From a virus, in IMG/VR virus record IMGVR_UViG_3300041405_000129, positions 1 to 43,082 of that record: a DNA stretch of 43,082 nt. One strand, 5' to 3'. The first letter of the stretch is position 1; the number at the start of each line of letters is the position of its first letter. The notes under the pieces are model-generated. The model made no database searches and had not been told where the DNA came from. It worked only from the letters and a program-made list of their open reading frames with translations. A program made the position numbers and the translations under genes. Of the stretch, positions 23,690 to 31,776 are shown piece by piece.

Positions 23690-24876
23690 TATGCTTTGCT
23701 CCGTTCGGCCAGTTTTTTATCCATCAGCGACGGCTTGCCGTCTGCTGCGTCCTGTGCAGCAACGGTGCTATTGCGCACGGTGCTGTCTTTGCTCGGGTCG
23801 CCCTTGCCGGCCAAGTAGCCCTTGAGGGTTGGAATCTCCAAACCCTTATCGACGGCAAGACCAAGCTTCTTGATGCCATAGGTGGCAATCTCGGCTTCGG
23901 TTTTACCCGAGTGGTCGAAGACGCCAACGTGCGGCTTGAGCTTGGCTGCCAGAGCCTGGCCGCGCTGGATGGCCTGGAACTGCGCCATAACCCGCGAGTT
24001 CACCGCAGCGTCCATAGCTTCGGCGGTCACTGGGGCTTCGTCCTTGGCTGGAACGTCGGCATCAGCAGCGGCTGCCGCTTTAGCTGCGTCATCTTCGTCC
24101 TTGGCTGGAACGTCGGCATCAGCAGCGGCTGCCGCTTTAGCTGCGTCATCTTCGTCCTTGGCTGGAACGTCGGCATCAGCAGCGGCTGCCGCTTTAGCTG
24201 CGTCATCTTCGTCCTCAACCACAACATCAGCCGGGTCTTTGGCGGGTACAAGCTTTGCGATTGCCTCAGCCAAAGCGGCCAAGAGTTTTTGGATTTCGTC
24301 CATTGCGGATGCACCTTTAATGTCGTTGTGGTCGAGAACTGCAACGCTTGACCCCATGCGCCCCTCATCAACTGAGGCCAAATGGTTGCCACGCAGATTC
24401 ACTTGTATTAAATCATATTTCTCACCGTTGTACTCACCGGGTTTCCAAACATAGGCGCACCGGTAGCCCAACGATAATTCGCGCTTACCTTGGTCAACTT
24501 CGTTCTTGTGAGCTTCAGAGAACAACTTGATGTTTGAGTAAACAGTGTTGTCCGTTTCATCAAACACAACTTGCTCACCTGTGACGCCACCAATCCCCTT
24601 TTCCTCAGGGCGCATGTAGCCTGACTCATCGCTGCCAAGCATGGTGTGGTCATTGATCCAGGGCAGCAGCGAGCAGCTAAACAGGAACTCGGGTTTCGCC
24701 AGTTCCTCAGCAGGACGCAGGACCATGTAGACCTTCTCAGGGTCAATGTTCTGTTCCTTGATGATGTCCTCACCAAGACTTGAGCCCAGGTAAGGGAACA
24801 CACCAACCTTGCTGATAGGGTTGCGCGCAACTTCAAACCAGCCGTTGAAGTCCTCGACTCGTTGCGTGGTTGGCAT
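23689..24876 (-). CDS. DUF2213-type prohead protease with Ala-rich scaffold-like repeats
   Basis: The product has 395 aa. Residues 1-190 carry ELSLGYRCAYVWKPGEYNGE and NLRGNHLASVDEGRMGSSVA, typical of DUF2213 capsid maturation proteases, with the usual late H and a Ser as likely catalytic residues. Residues about 222-280 hold three tandem 19-aa units PAKDEDDAAKAAAAADADV from an exact 57-bp repeat. The C-terminal helical part may act as scaffold and be removed on maturation. It lies between the MuF-like and cement genes, with one-base overlaps on both sides. Confidence 0.85.
   Translation of the reverse strand: MPTTQRVEDFNGWFEVARNPISKVGVFPYLGSSLGEDIIKEQNIDPEKVYMVLRPAEELAKPEFLFSCSLLPWINDHTMLGSDESGYMRPEEKGIGGVTGEQVVFDETDNTVYSNIKLFSEAHKNEVDQGKRELSLGYRCAYVWKPGEYNGEKYDLIQVNLRGNHLASVDEGRMGSSVAVLDHNDIKGASAMDEIQKLLAALAEAIAKLVPAKDPADVVVEDEDDAAKAAAAADADVPAKDEDDAAKAAAAADADVPAKDEDDAAKAAAAADADVPAKDEAPVTAEAMDAAVNSRVMAQFQAIQRGQALAAKLKPHVGVFDHSGKTEAEIATYGIKKLGLAVDKGLEIPTLKGYLAGKGDPSKDSTVRNSTVAAQDAADGKPSLMDKKLAERSKA
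24037..24215 (-). repeat. Three tandem 57-bp repeats in the protease/scaffold gene
   Basis: Units at 24037-24093, 24094-24150 and 24151-24207, with a partial start of a fourth to about 24215. Each encodes 19 residues of DEDDAAKAAAAADADVPAK type. The copies look identical apart from the edges. Frame is preserved, so copy number could change without breaking the gene. Confidence 0.95.
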
Positions 24877-25718
24877 TATTCGTCGTCCTCATCGTCAAAC
24901 GTAACTATTGGTCGCATTGTACAGCGGCAGTTGTAATCGTCACCAGGCAATCCGCGCTCGCCGGTTTTCTGGTCAATGATGGGTGGGTCATTGATATCGA
25001 ATATCCCGCCGTTCAATCCACCGTTGGCCGGCGAGTGCAGATGATACGGGCGAGGTTCTTGGCTCCCACCACTGTGCACCCATTCGAATTTGGTAATCCC
25101 GTTGGCTTTCATCTTGGCGGTGTTGATCGCGGTGTAAGCCTTGCGCGTCTGGTCAAGAGCAACCAACCTGGCGTGCCGCTTGGCTTCCCCGTAGCGCTCT
25201 TCCATGGCCGGCACCAAGTCCGCCAGGCCGTTACCCTTCTTGAGCGAGTCGTTGACGGACTTCTTTACCTTATCCAGATACTCAGCTGGGATGCGGGTTA
25301 TCAGGTCAACGTTGTCACTAATACGCGACTTGATAGCCTTGGTAACCGCCGGGGTGTTTTTCATGTTGAGCGTAAGGTCGGCGCTCGTTGATTTCAGGGA
25401 CCGCTCAAGGTTGCTGGTTGCGTTGGCGTTCACCCGAGTGAGAAACCCCGTGGCCAGCGGCGTTGCTTTAGCTGCGAACTTGGACGCCAGGCGTTCGGCG
25501 AGCCGTGACCAGAAGTCGCCCGCAGCATCTGCCGCAGCAGTATTTCGATACTCTGCTAAAACTGCCTTCTCCACTTCCTTGTGCATTTCAGCGGTGAGCG
25601 CTTCAAGCTCACGCACGTATGCAGCCCCCACGCTCACCGAGGGCTTGAGGGTCAATGCCCGCTTCGACTCAGTGCCGAGCGGGTCGACCTTGCGCACCAA
25701 GCGCACTTTCTTTTTCAC
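24876..25718 (-). CDS. MuF-like head morphogenesis protein
   Basis: The product has 280 aa. The C-terminal part, with FEWVHSGGSQEPRPYHLHS, FDINDPPIID and LPGDDYNCRCTMRP, is the phage Mu gpF-like signature (H, then D-C-x-C). The first 180 residues are helical. It overlaps the portal stop by four bases (ATGA) and the protease start by one. It should be a minor head protein bound near the portal. Confidence 0.88.
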   Translation of the reverse strand: MKKKVRLVRKVDPLGTESKRALTLKPSVSVGAAYVRELEALTAEMHKEVEKAVLAEYRNTAAADAAGDFWSRLAERLASKFAAKATPLATGFLTRVNANATSNLERSLKSTSADLTLNMKNTPAVTKAIKSRISDNVDLITRIPAEYLDKVKKSVNDSLKKGNGLADLVPAMEERYGEAKRHARLVALDQTRKAYTAINTAKMKANGITKFEWVHSGGSQEPRPYHLHSPANGGLNGGIFDINDPPIIDQKTGERGLPGDDYNCRCTMRPIVTFDDEDDE

Positions 25719-27571
25719 AACGGTGAGCCGCTATCAGCGTCGAAGTAATCCGATTCGCCATACCCACCCTCAATCAGCTCAGGTGGTACACCGTCCAGGC
25801 GCGCAGCCTCAAGGGAATGATGTCCATCGATCACCACGCGGTATTGCTTGCCGGTTACAACGTCCATGATCACTGGTGACACTTGAACCTGATAGTCCTT
25901 GGTGGCGCGCTTGGCCTCAACAATCTCAGGGTCCAGCCGCAACTGGTTGGTGATCAACTGCGGCTCATTCTCCAAAGCGTCAAAGCCTGGCTGTGCAGGT
26001 GCTGGGGGTTGCCCGACCTTGGCTGCATCAGGCTCGCCGTCAAGGTTCTCATCGGGGCGTAGCGCCTCAGCGATTCCGGTATACCCGCTATCCTTGTCAG
26101 CCCTCACGCGGTCGCGTTCGTCATAGCCGTCAATGGCCCCGGACGTAACGAGCTGCTGACCTGTCTGCGCTTTGATGAGGTTGATTTCGGCGTACTCTTT
26201 GGCTGTTGGGCTGTCGAGCGGTGCCCAACTGATTACGGTGTCCAGCGGCTGCCATTCGACGTCACGCTTACGCATGGCTGGCAGTACCGCGCTAAACATC
26301 AAGAGTTGGTGGTGACGCTCAACCAGGTCGGTGATAAAGCTCTGAATCGATTCAAGCTCTTCGTGGTATGTCGCCTCATCGTACTCACCGGTTGCGTTGA
26401 AGCCCTTGGGGGCTGTCATTAGCAGCTTGGTGCCTGGGACGTTGAGCGTTGCCGCAACCAACTGGAATTGCGACATGATCACAACGTCAAGGTCTGCCAG
26501 GGTCGTATCAAACTGCTGGTACTTGTCGTTGGTATCGCCGATGGTGACCGCATAGTTGTTCTGAAGCTCAGACACCTCAGCAAGCCGCGCACCGTATTTA
26601 GGCCCGAGCGCGATACCTTCCTCAAGTTCGGTTTGCAGCACGATCGTGCGCTTGGTTAAGGCGAGTTGCGGTGCCTCGTTGGCGGTGCGCTCGGCAGCGT
26701 AAACACGTTCCATAACTTTCTGCGGAACCGGGATGCCACCGTACAGGTAGGACGGTTTGAGGATGTCGATAACATCACCCTCGCGATAAATGATCAGGTG
26801 CGAGCGGTGATAGCGCTTACCGTTGATCACCCAGTATTTCGGCTCATAAAAGTGCATAGAGTCGGGGCGAGTGCTACCAGCAATGTCCAGCTCAGGGATG
26901 CACCAGTACGGGTCGACCTGCACAATGCCCTTGTAGCTGCCAGGCGTGATGCTGTCGATATTGAACGGCAACTCATAGAACAAAGGGTCAGTGCTTTCGA
27001 TCTGGAAGAAGGCAATACGAATGCCGAAAATCTTTCCCTTGTACACCCACTCAACCATGTTCTTGTGCAGCTTGAAACGCTTGTCCAGGCGCTTGATCAT
27101 GTTGAGCACTTCAGGTGCGTCAAGGTCACCGCCGTCAGGGGCATGGATGTCGAAACCGTGGCGAACAGCATCACGCGCAGGAATCAAGCAGCCCTTGTCG
27201 ATCAGCCAGTGTTGAGCCAGCAGCCCTGCCAACTGGTGACCGATAAACGTTTGGCTCAGAAACCAGTCAACAATCGCAGCCGGCGGACCTGCATCGGTGC
27301 CCACGCCATACCCGGTCTTGATGAACCCGTTAGCGCCCTCAGCAGAGTCGAGATTGTCCAGGCCCACGACATCGCCCACAGACGCTCGCGGCGCCACGCT
27401 AAACAAGCTGCCCATGAATTCACCAAGGGTCTTGCGTTCCTCAGCGCGCGCCGATCCTGAAAGGTCGGTCGAGAACATACCCGAGCGCCGCGGCTGGTCG
27501 CCCTCGGGTTCCATAGCCGGGATGGGGTCGGCAGTCGAGCCGATGAACCAGCGCCACAAACGTTTGAACAT
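25715..27571 (-). CDS. Portal protein (DUF1073/HI1409-like) with ParB-like C-terminal segment
   Basis: The product has 618 aa from the ATG at 27571, with GAGGG upstream; a start at 27628 would reach into the terminase gene. The middle part, including GLLAQHWLIDKGCLIPARDA, VPQKVMERVYAAERTAN and DLDVVIMSQFQLVAATLNVP, matches DUF1073 portals. The last 60 residues carry YRVVIDGHHSLEAARLDGVP, which looks like the nucleotide-binding box of ParB/sulfiredoxin-like domains. The portal is the DNA channel of the head; the role of the extra C-terminal domain is unknown. Confidence 0.87.
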   Translation of the reverse strand: MFKRLWRWFIGSTADPIPAMEPEGDQPRRSGMFSTDLSGSARAEERKTLGEFMGSLFSVAPRASVGDVVGLDNLDSAEGANGFIKTGYGVGTDAGPPAAIVDWFLSQTFIGHQLAGLLAQHWLIDKGCLIPARDAVRHGFDIHAPDGGDLDAPEVLNMIKRLDKRFKLHKNMVEWVYKGKIFGIRIAFFQIESTDPLFYELPFNIDSITPGSYKGIVQVDPYWCIPELDIAGSTRPDSMHFYEPKYWVINGKRYHRSHLIIYREGDVIDILKPSYLYGGIPVPQKVMERVYAAERTANEAPQLALTKRTIVLQTELEEGIALGPKYGARLAEVSELQNNYAVTIGDTNDKYQQFDTTLADLDVVIMSQFQLVAATLNVPGTKLLMTAPKGFNATGEYDEATYHEELESIQSFITDLVERHHQLLMFSAVLPAMRKRDVEWQPLDTVISWAPLDSPTAKEYAEINLIKAQTGQQLVTSGAIDGYDERDRVRADKDSGYTGIAEALRPDENLDGEPDAAKVGQPPAPAQPGFDALENEPQLITNQLRLDPEIVEAKRATKDYQVQVSPVIMDVVTGKQYRVVIDGHHSLEAARLDGVPPELIEGGYGESDYFDADSGSPL

Positions 27572-27582
27572 GGTAAACCCTC

Positions 27583-29172
27583 TTAGAAGCCTGAGCGGCG
27601 TGCGCGCTTGGAATAAAGCATCATGCATTGGTCCGCATAGTTTGGCGAGCGTGAGCCCTGCGGGGCCTTGTCAATCAAGATCTTACCACTACCGTTTTGC
27701 GACCACGTAGGTTGACTGAGTTCCTGAGTCAACTTAGTCAGCGCTTTCTTCTCAATCTTGCTGCTGTCAAGGCTGATGATTTCAGCCTCATCGTACGGCA
27801 GACCCTCAACGACAGCGCGGTATGTCATCTTGAAGCGTTCCATCAGACGCCACCATTCTTGAGCTTTGCGGTTCGCAAAGAAGTCTTCGTTGGTGCGACC
27901 CTTGCGACCCTGCTCGCCCTTGAATACCTCCTTGTCCTTGTCGATCACCGCACCCGAACCACGGAATGGGTTGACCTTCTGTGTGTGCTTGCCGCGCTTC
28001 TCGTTGAGAACCCTGGCATCACCGCGAACACCGACACCCAGACCGTCACTGTCAAAATCCCAGTCCTCTATATCGTTGTCGTCGGCAAGCTTAAAAGCGT
28101 ATGCCGTCGTGGCGAACGTATCAGAACCTTTACCCGACCAGGCTTCAACGAACTGCATGACCACGCCATGTCGGCAGCCCCAGCAGTTAAGGTCAATACC
28201 TTCGTCAGCAACGTCAAGCGCACCCCGGCGCTCACCGCTCGCCGTAAACCCAAGTTTAACGTGCGCATCAATTGCAGCCTGCACCCACTCACTTGGAATG
28301 AGGATGCCCGATTTGGAAGCGCTGAAATTCAGGTCAATTTCTTGAGCCACAATTATTGGGTTGTCGATGTCCTCGCACTTCTTCTTATACCAGGCGTCAT
28401 CTTTACGAGGATCGTCGCGCCAGTGGAACGTAAAAATACGGTGCTCTGGCCAACTGTGCACCTTGTCAGCGAACGGGTTATCGCGACCGTTGACTGAGCT
28501 GACCGATATCCGGCAGTTGGTCGTTGCTGACAGTGCAGCGTCAATCAGTTGCGGGCGAGGCTGAAAGGCCGATTCATCGTCGAAGTACAGCGCGGTACGA
28601 CCGCCTCGCCCGATGTTGTCGCCTGCCTCACCCTTGATGATTGATTGGGTTTCAGGAATGAAAATCTTGAGGTGGCTGCTGTGATCCTTGTTCGCCGAGT
28701 TGAAGCCGCCCCGGAACTCTTCGGGCAGGTGGTCAAGGAACATGCGCCCTTTATAGAACAGGGTGTCAGGGTCACCCACCTTGTCTACCAAGTCTTCCTT
28801 ACGCGAGCCAAACCCAATATTCATGTTGCTGCGGAAAAGGCACAGCGTTGCTGCCAGTTGCTGGCAGACCACCGACAGCCCCATGTCTCGCGACTTTGGG
28901 GCAACACCGGACTCGCCCGCCCGCCAGCGCTCAAGCACCCACTCAATAAAGTCGAGCTGCTTGGGAAACAGGATCATTGGCACGATGGGTGACAAGCCGC
29001 GCTCAATCAAACGTGGGTCGTAAGTAACGCCCCAATCGTTGATAAAGTCGTGAGGGTTTTCGCGGTAGTGGAATTTCAGCGCGGGAATGATTTCAGGCTT
29101 CTTGCGAATAGCGGCCAGGTTGTCTAGCCGCTCTTGCAGGATACCCCGGTAGTCGGGCGTCTTCCAATCCAT
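27583..29172 (-). CDS. terL: Large terminase subunit
   Basis: The product has 529 aa. Walker A-like APKSRDMGLS (91-100) is a deviant form common in terminases, and Walker B is TALYFDDESAF with D198-D199-E200. The nuclease half has an early Asp in ALDVADEG and a late Asp in PNYADQCMMLY. It is the ATP motor that packages DNA into the portal and cuts it. Its start overlaps the preceding small gene as ATGA. The cutting mode (headful or cohesive ends) cannot be read from the sequence. Confidence 0.93.
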   Translation of the reverse strand: MDWKTPDYRGILQERLDNLAAIRKKPEIIPALKFHYRENPHDFINDWGVTYDPRLIERGLSPIVPMILFPKQLDFIEWVLERWRAGESGVAPKSRDMGLSVVCQQLAATLCLFRSNMNIGFGSRKEDLVDKVGDPDTLFYKGRMFLDHLPEEFRGGFNSANKDHSSHLKIFIPETQSIIKGEAGDNIGRGGRTALYFDDESAFQPRPQLIDAALSATTNCRISVSSVNGRDNPFADKVHSWPEHRIFTFHWRDDPRKDDAWYKKKCEDIDNPIIVAQEIDLNFSASKSGILIPSEWVQAAIDAHVKLGFTASGERRGALDVADEGIDLNCWGCRHGVVMQFVEAWSGKGSDTFATTAYAFKLADDNDIEDWDFDSDGLGVGVRGDARVLNEKRGKHTQKVNPFRGSGAVIDKDKEVFKGEQGRKGRTNEDFFANRKAQEWWRLMERFKMTYRAVVEGLPYDEAEIISLDSSKIEKKALTKLTQELSQPTWSQNGSGKILIDKAPQGSRSPNYADQCMMLYSKRARRSGF

Positions 29173-29363
29173 CAGTCACCAACGTCAACAAACTTTCGAA
29201 TTTTGCCGATGCGCTTTGCGATTGCATCAACCTCGTTTTGCATGATCTGCATTTCTTCTTGAGTGACGTCTTCGAAACGCCATACCAGCTCAAGGTTTTC
29301 AATCACACCTTGAGCGTATCGGCGGGCCATGTCCTTTAGTACCTCGCGGCGCTCACGCTTCAC
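29172..29363 (-). CDS. Small helical hypothetical protein before terL
   Basis: The product has 63 aa, highly charged and fully helical (REVLKDMARRYAQGVIENLE, QIMQNEVDAIAKRIGKI). It overlaps terL by three bases and the preceding gene by four, so it is almost surely translated. No family is recognised. A terminase accessory role is possible from position. Confidence 0.7.
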   Translation of the reverse strand: MKRERREVLKDMARRYAQGVIENLELVWRFEDVTQEEMQIMQNEVDAIAKRIGKIRKFVDVGD

Positions 29364-29599
29364 AACTTCACCTTACCTATCCAGTTCCAGCAGTCCGCTT
29401 TGTACGCAACATCAAAGCTCTTGCACCGGCAATGCTCACCAAGTTCACAGTTGCCCACGCTGGTCGCAGCACACGTGCCGTCATGACCGCGATCCCGCGA
29501 GCACACCCAGCCCTCTGGTGGAACCTCACAAGGTTTGGAAATGGCCTTGACCGTGCCATTGGGTAGAGTGATGAATTCTTTGACGTCGCTGATGTTCAT
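29360..29599 (-). CDS. Cys-rich small hypothetical protein
   Basis: The product has 79 aa with seven Cys: a core of EVPPEGWVCSRDRGHDGTCA followed by NCELGEHCRCKSFDVAYKADC. The pattern suggests a small zinc-binding or disulphide fold. It overlaps its downstream neighbour by four bases and is two bases after the upstream gene. It lies in an accessory cluster between terS and terL. Function unknown. Confidence 0.7.
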   Translation of the reverse strand: MNISDVKEFITLPNGTVKAISKPCEVPPEGWVCSRDRGHDGTCAATSVGNCELGEHCRCKSFDVAYKADCWNWIGKVKL

Positions 29600-29601
29600 G
29601 C

Positions 29602-29853
29602 TTATTGGCTCCCCATGTACTGCTGTTGCGCCAAGGTCAGCAGACCCAAAGCCCTGGCGTTGTTGGTGCCACCTTGACCAGCAACCAGAATGACTAACTC
29701 GCGATCCCCGATAACCTCGAACGTCACAATGGCTGTGCGAATATCAGAGCGCAAACCCTGCTCAATCTGATCAGCCAACAACCGCAAGAACTCAGAGACG
29801 TCTGAATTCGAATTGCACTGACCGCTTATAGGCATTGCCTTTACGTTGCTCAT
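29602..29853 (-). CDS. Small hypothetical protein
   Basis: The product has 83 aa from the ATG at 29853; a longer in-frame start at 29868 lacks support. It has a helix DVSEFLRLLADQIEQGL, then beta strands TAIVTFEVIGDRELVILVAG and a helical end. It lies in the tight terS-terL accessory cluster. No domain is recognised. Confidence 0.68.
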   Translation of the reverse strand: MSNVKAMPISGQCNSNSDVSEFLRLLADQIEQGLRSDIRTAIVTFEVIGDRELVILVAGQGGTNNARALGLLTLAQQQYMGSQ

Positions 29854-29858
29854 CACAC

Positions 29859-30023
29859 CTATCTCCAATTCAAATCAATAACAGCTTGCTTGACGAACTC
29901 GCGGCGCTTGGCTTCGTCGGCTAGCGGTGCTGCCTGACCTGCTATATAAGCCTTGTGCAGCTCAGCGCGGAATTTAGGAACGCTCATGGATAGCTGACTT
30001 GTGCCGCTGCGGTTGTTGTTCAT
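29859..30023 (-). CDS. Very small hypothetical protein
   Basis: The product has 54 aa from the ATG at 30023, which overlaps the DUF3850 gene stop as ATGA. A longer frame from 30122 would lie inside that gene and is rejected. The C-terminal two thirds (VPKFRAELHKAYIAGQAAPL, RREFVKQAVIDLNWR) look helical. No family recognised. Confidence 0.62.
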   Translation of the reverse strand: MNNNRSGTSQLSMSVPKFRAELHKAYIAGQAAPLADEAKRREFVKQAVIDLNWR

Positions 30024-30685
30024 TTCAACCCACTCTTCAGACGCTCTATTTCGGCTGCCTGCTGGGCGATGGTGGCTTGCAGTTCGGCGAGTTCGGGCGG
30101 GGCGAAATATACTGCCTTCCACTTGAGTAGATCAGTCTCATCGCCATCAGTATTGCTGATCACTATACCGTCGTCCGACTCGTAGCAGACTTCCCCGCCA
30201 CTGGTCAGGACATACGCTGCCGGTTGAAACTCGACAAATGAAGTTGGCAGGAAGGCACGTTTAATTTTTTCATGTGCGTCTTTTAGTCTCGCTATCTCCG
30301 CTCGGTACTCTTCTTTGTGATCGGTGCTCTTCATCTGCTCCGCAAGAAGATCATGAGTTCGCATAACGCAGACATTTGCGACAACTAGCAATTCGCGATC
30401 CACACTAACTTCAGCCACCGGCTGGCGCTCGACGACAGGGGTGGCGTAGCTCAGAACGCAGATGTCATCAGGTAGACCATAGCCGCGCTGAATGTGAGTG
30501 ATAACGCGAACGATGCTTTTGTTAGCAGGATTTTGCCCAGTTTCGTCTATAAGGAACAGCTCTACTACATCCCCTTCACGAAATTCGCGGTCGGCACAGT
30601 TGCGCACTTCGCCGGTTTTGCGACCGCTAACAAGATCGTCAAACGGCTGCTGATGAATTTTCATATGGTGCACTTGCATTGTCAT
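30020..30685 (-). CDS. DUF3850 (ASCH-like) protein fused to an Ea22-like tail
   Basis: The product has 221 aa. HHMKIHQQPFDDLVSGRKTG and EVRNCADREFREGDVVEL match DUF3850, an ASCH-superfamily RNA-binding-like fold. From about residue 150, FQPAAYVLTSGGEVCYESDD and FAPPELAELQATIAQQAAEI resemble the C-terminal part of Ea22-like phage accessory proteins, ending in a coiled coil. It starts with ATG ACA ATG. It follows terS (four-base overlap) in the late operon. RNA binding or nucleotide modification is possible; no proof is seen. Confidence 0.8.
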   Translation of the reverse strand: MTMQVHHMKIHQQPFDDLVSGRKTGEVRNCADREFREGDVVELFLIDETGQNPANKSIVRVITHIQRGYGLPDDICVLSYATPVVERQPVAEVSVDRELLVVANVCVMRTHDLLAEQMKSTDHKEEYRAEIARLKDAHEKIKRAFLPTSFVEFQPAAYVLTSGGEVCYESDDGIVISNTDGDETDLLKWKAVYFAPPELAELQATIAQQAAEIERLKSGLK

Positions 30686-31464
30686 CCCCTTGCGTTCTTT
30701 TTGATGAATTCCGCGTAGACGTTCGCGGCTTCAACCGGATCAGCCGGCAGCGGGATGTTAGCACTAATTAACGGTCCACCGTCAGCCCCAGTAACGCGCA
30801 AATTATCCGGCGTCATTCCGTGGAACTTGGCCAGGTTGGCAAGCGCTGCATCCTGATCGCGCGTCAAAACCTGCATACCCTGCGCGGTCTGCTTAACCCC
30901 TGCGTACAGGCGCCGGCCTGCGCGGCTCAGTTTGCGGGTGTCAGCAAAGAACGTATCAAGGTGCCCCTCACCTTTGCACTCGGTGCACTCAGGATGAGGG
31001 CGGAACGTGAAGTTGAAGCCGTAGCCGCCCTCATCGCTCGGGATGGCCTGGCGCGGTTCGCCTTTACCTGGCTTGCTCTTGAGTGCCTGGCCTAACACGT
31101 ACGCGAATTCTGCTTTGTCCTTCCACTGATAGAGGTGACCACGTCCATAGCAATGTCGGCAACAGCGCCTCAAGTTGCTCATCAACTCGTTAGGATCAGC
31201 GGTCGCGATGTCCTGCCAAATTTCAAGAATCTGCTTAATTCCAAATTCAGCATCCTTGCTCACCTTTTTTTGAAGGTCTGAAATCAGCTCTTTGACTTGA
31301 GAACGCATTTTCAACGTTGCTGCTCTGCGCGAAATTTCAGAATTCGTCAGTCCCTCAACGCTGTACGCAAATTTGTAAGCTTCCATTGGCTTACCAGATT
31401 CAACGTATTTCTTCGCGAATTCACTTTCCTGCTTCGAAATTCGCCGTTTTCCACGCTTTTTCAT
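30682..31464 (-). CDS. terS: Small terminase subunit with zinc-finger insert
   Basis: The product has 260 aa from the ATG at 31464; a TTG at 31479 is less likely. The N-terminal part, SKQESEFAKKYVESGKPMEA followed by TNSEISRRAATLKM, is the DNA-binding helix-turn-helix of terminase small subunits. Two Cys pairs, CRHCYGRGH and CTECKGEGH, form a DnaJ-like zinc site, a variant known in some phage TerS. It should choose the packaging site. It is the first gene of the late block, just after the GGTTACAAG array, which may be its promoter or binding region. Confidence 0.82.
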   Translation of the reverse strand: MKKRGKRRISKQESEFAKKYVESGKPMEAYKFAYSVEGLTNSEISRRAATLKMRSQVKELISDLQKKVSKDAEFGIKQILEIWQDIATADPNELMSNLRRCCRHCYGRGHLYQWKDKAEFAYVLGQALKSKPGKGEPRQAIPSDEGGYGFNFTFRPHPECTECKGEGHLDTFFADTRKLSRAGRRLYAGVKQTAQGMQVLTRDQDAALANLAKFHGMTPDNLRVTGADGGPLISANIPLPADPVEAANVYAEFIKKNARG

Positions 31465-31488
31465 AATCTCAGCTCTCAAATGTGAAAA

Positions 31489-31773
31489 GGTTACAAGGTG
31501 GGGTTACAAGCTCGTAACCGCTACAGCCCTTGTATTCCGTGGCCTCCAGCCAAAAGGTTACAGGTTACAAGTGGAAAAAATCTAAATACACATAAATACG
31601 AGACACATGCATAACACTCATGGTGGCCACCTATCTATAGCTCTTCCTGTGTAGCTACTTTTCTATTCTACTTGTAACTTGTAACCTTAAGAGATAGAAA
31701 CCCAATAAAACCAAGGGGTTGGTGGGTTACAAGTGGCCTCTAGCTTGTGACCTATCTTGTAACCCTTGTAACC
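31489..31773. repeat. Eleven GGTTACAAG 9-mers flanking an AT-rich core: candidate origin or operator
   Basis: The 312-base gap between terS and the primase gene holds no gene. Plus-oriented copies start at 31489, 31502, 31556 (one mismatch), 31563 and 31725. Inverted copies start at 31511, 31671, 31744 (one mismatch each), 31678, 31756 and 31765. Seven of eleven are perfect. The left cluster (31489-31571) is mainly plus and the right cluster (31671-31773) mainly minus, around an AT-rich centre (31572-31670). Two inverted copies are back to back at 31756-31773. The layout is like iteron origins; an activator or repressor array for the late operon is the alternative. Confidence 0.85.
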
Positions 31774-31776
31774 TGA

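Noticed and set aside
26666-27460. Plus-strand frame of 264 codons opposite the portal gene
   Set aside because: Antisense shadow of the portal with no recognised motif.
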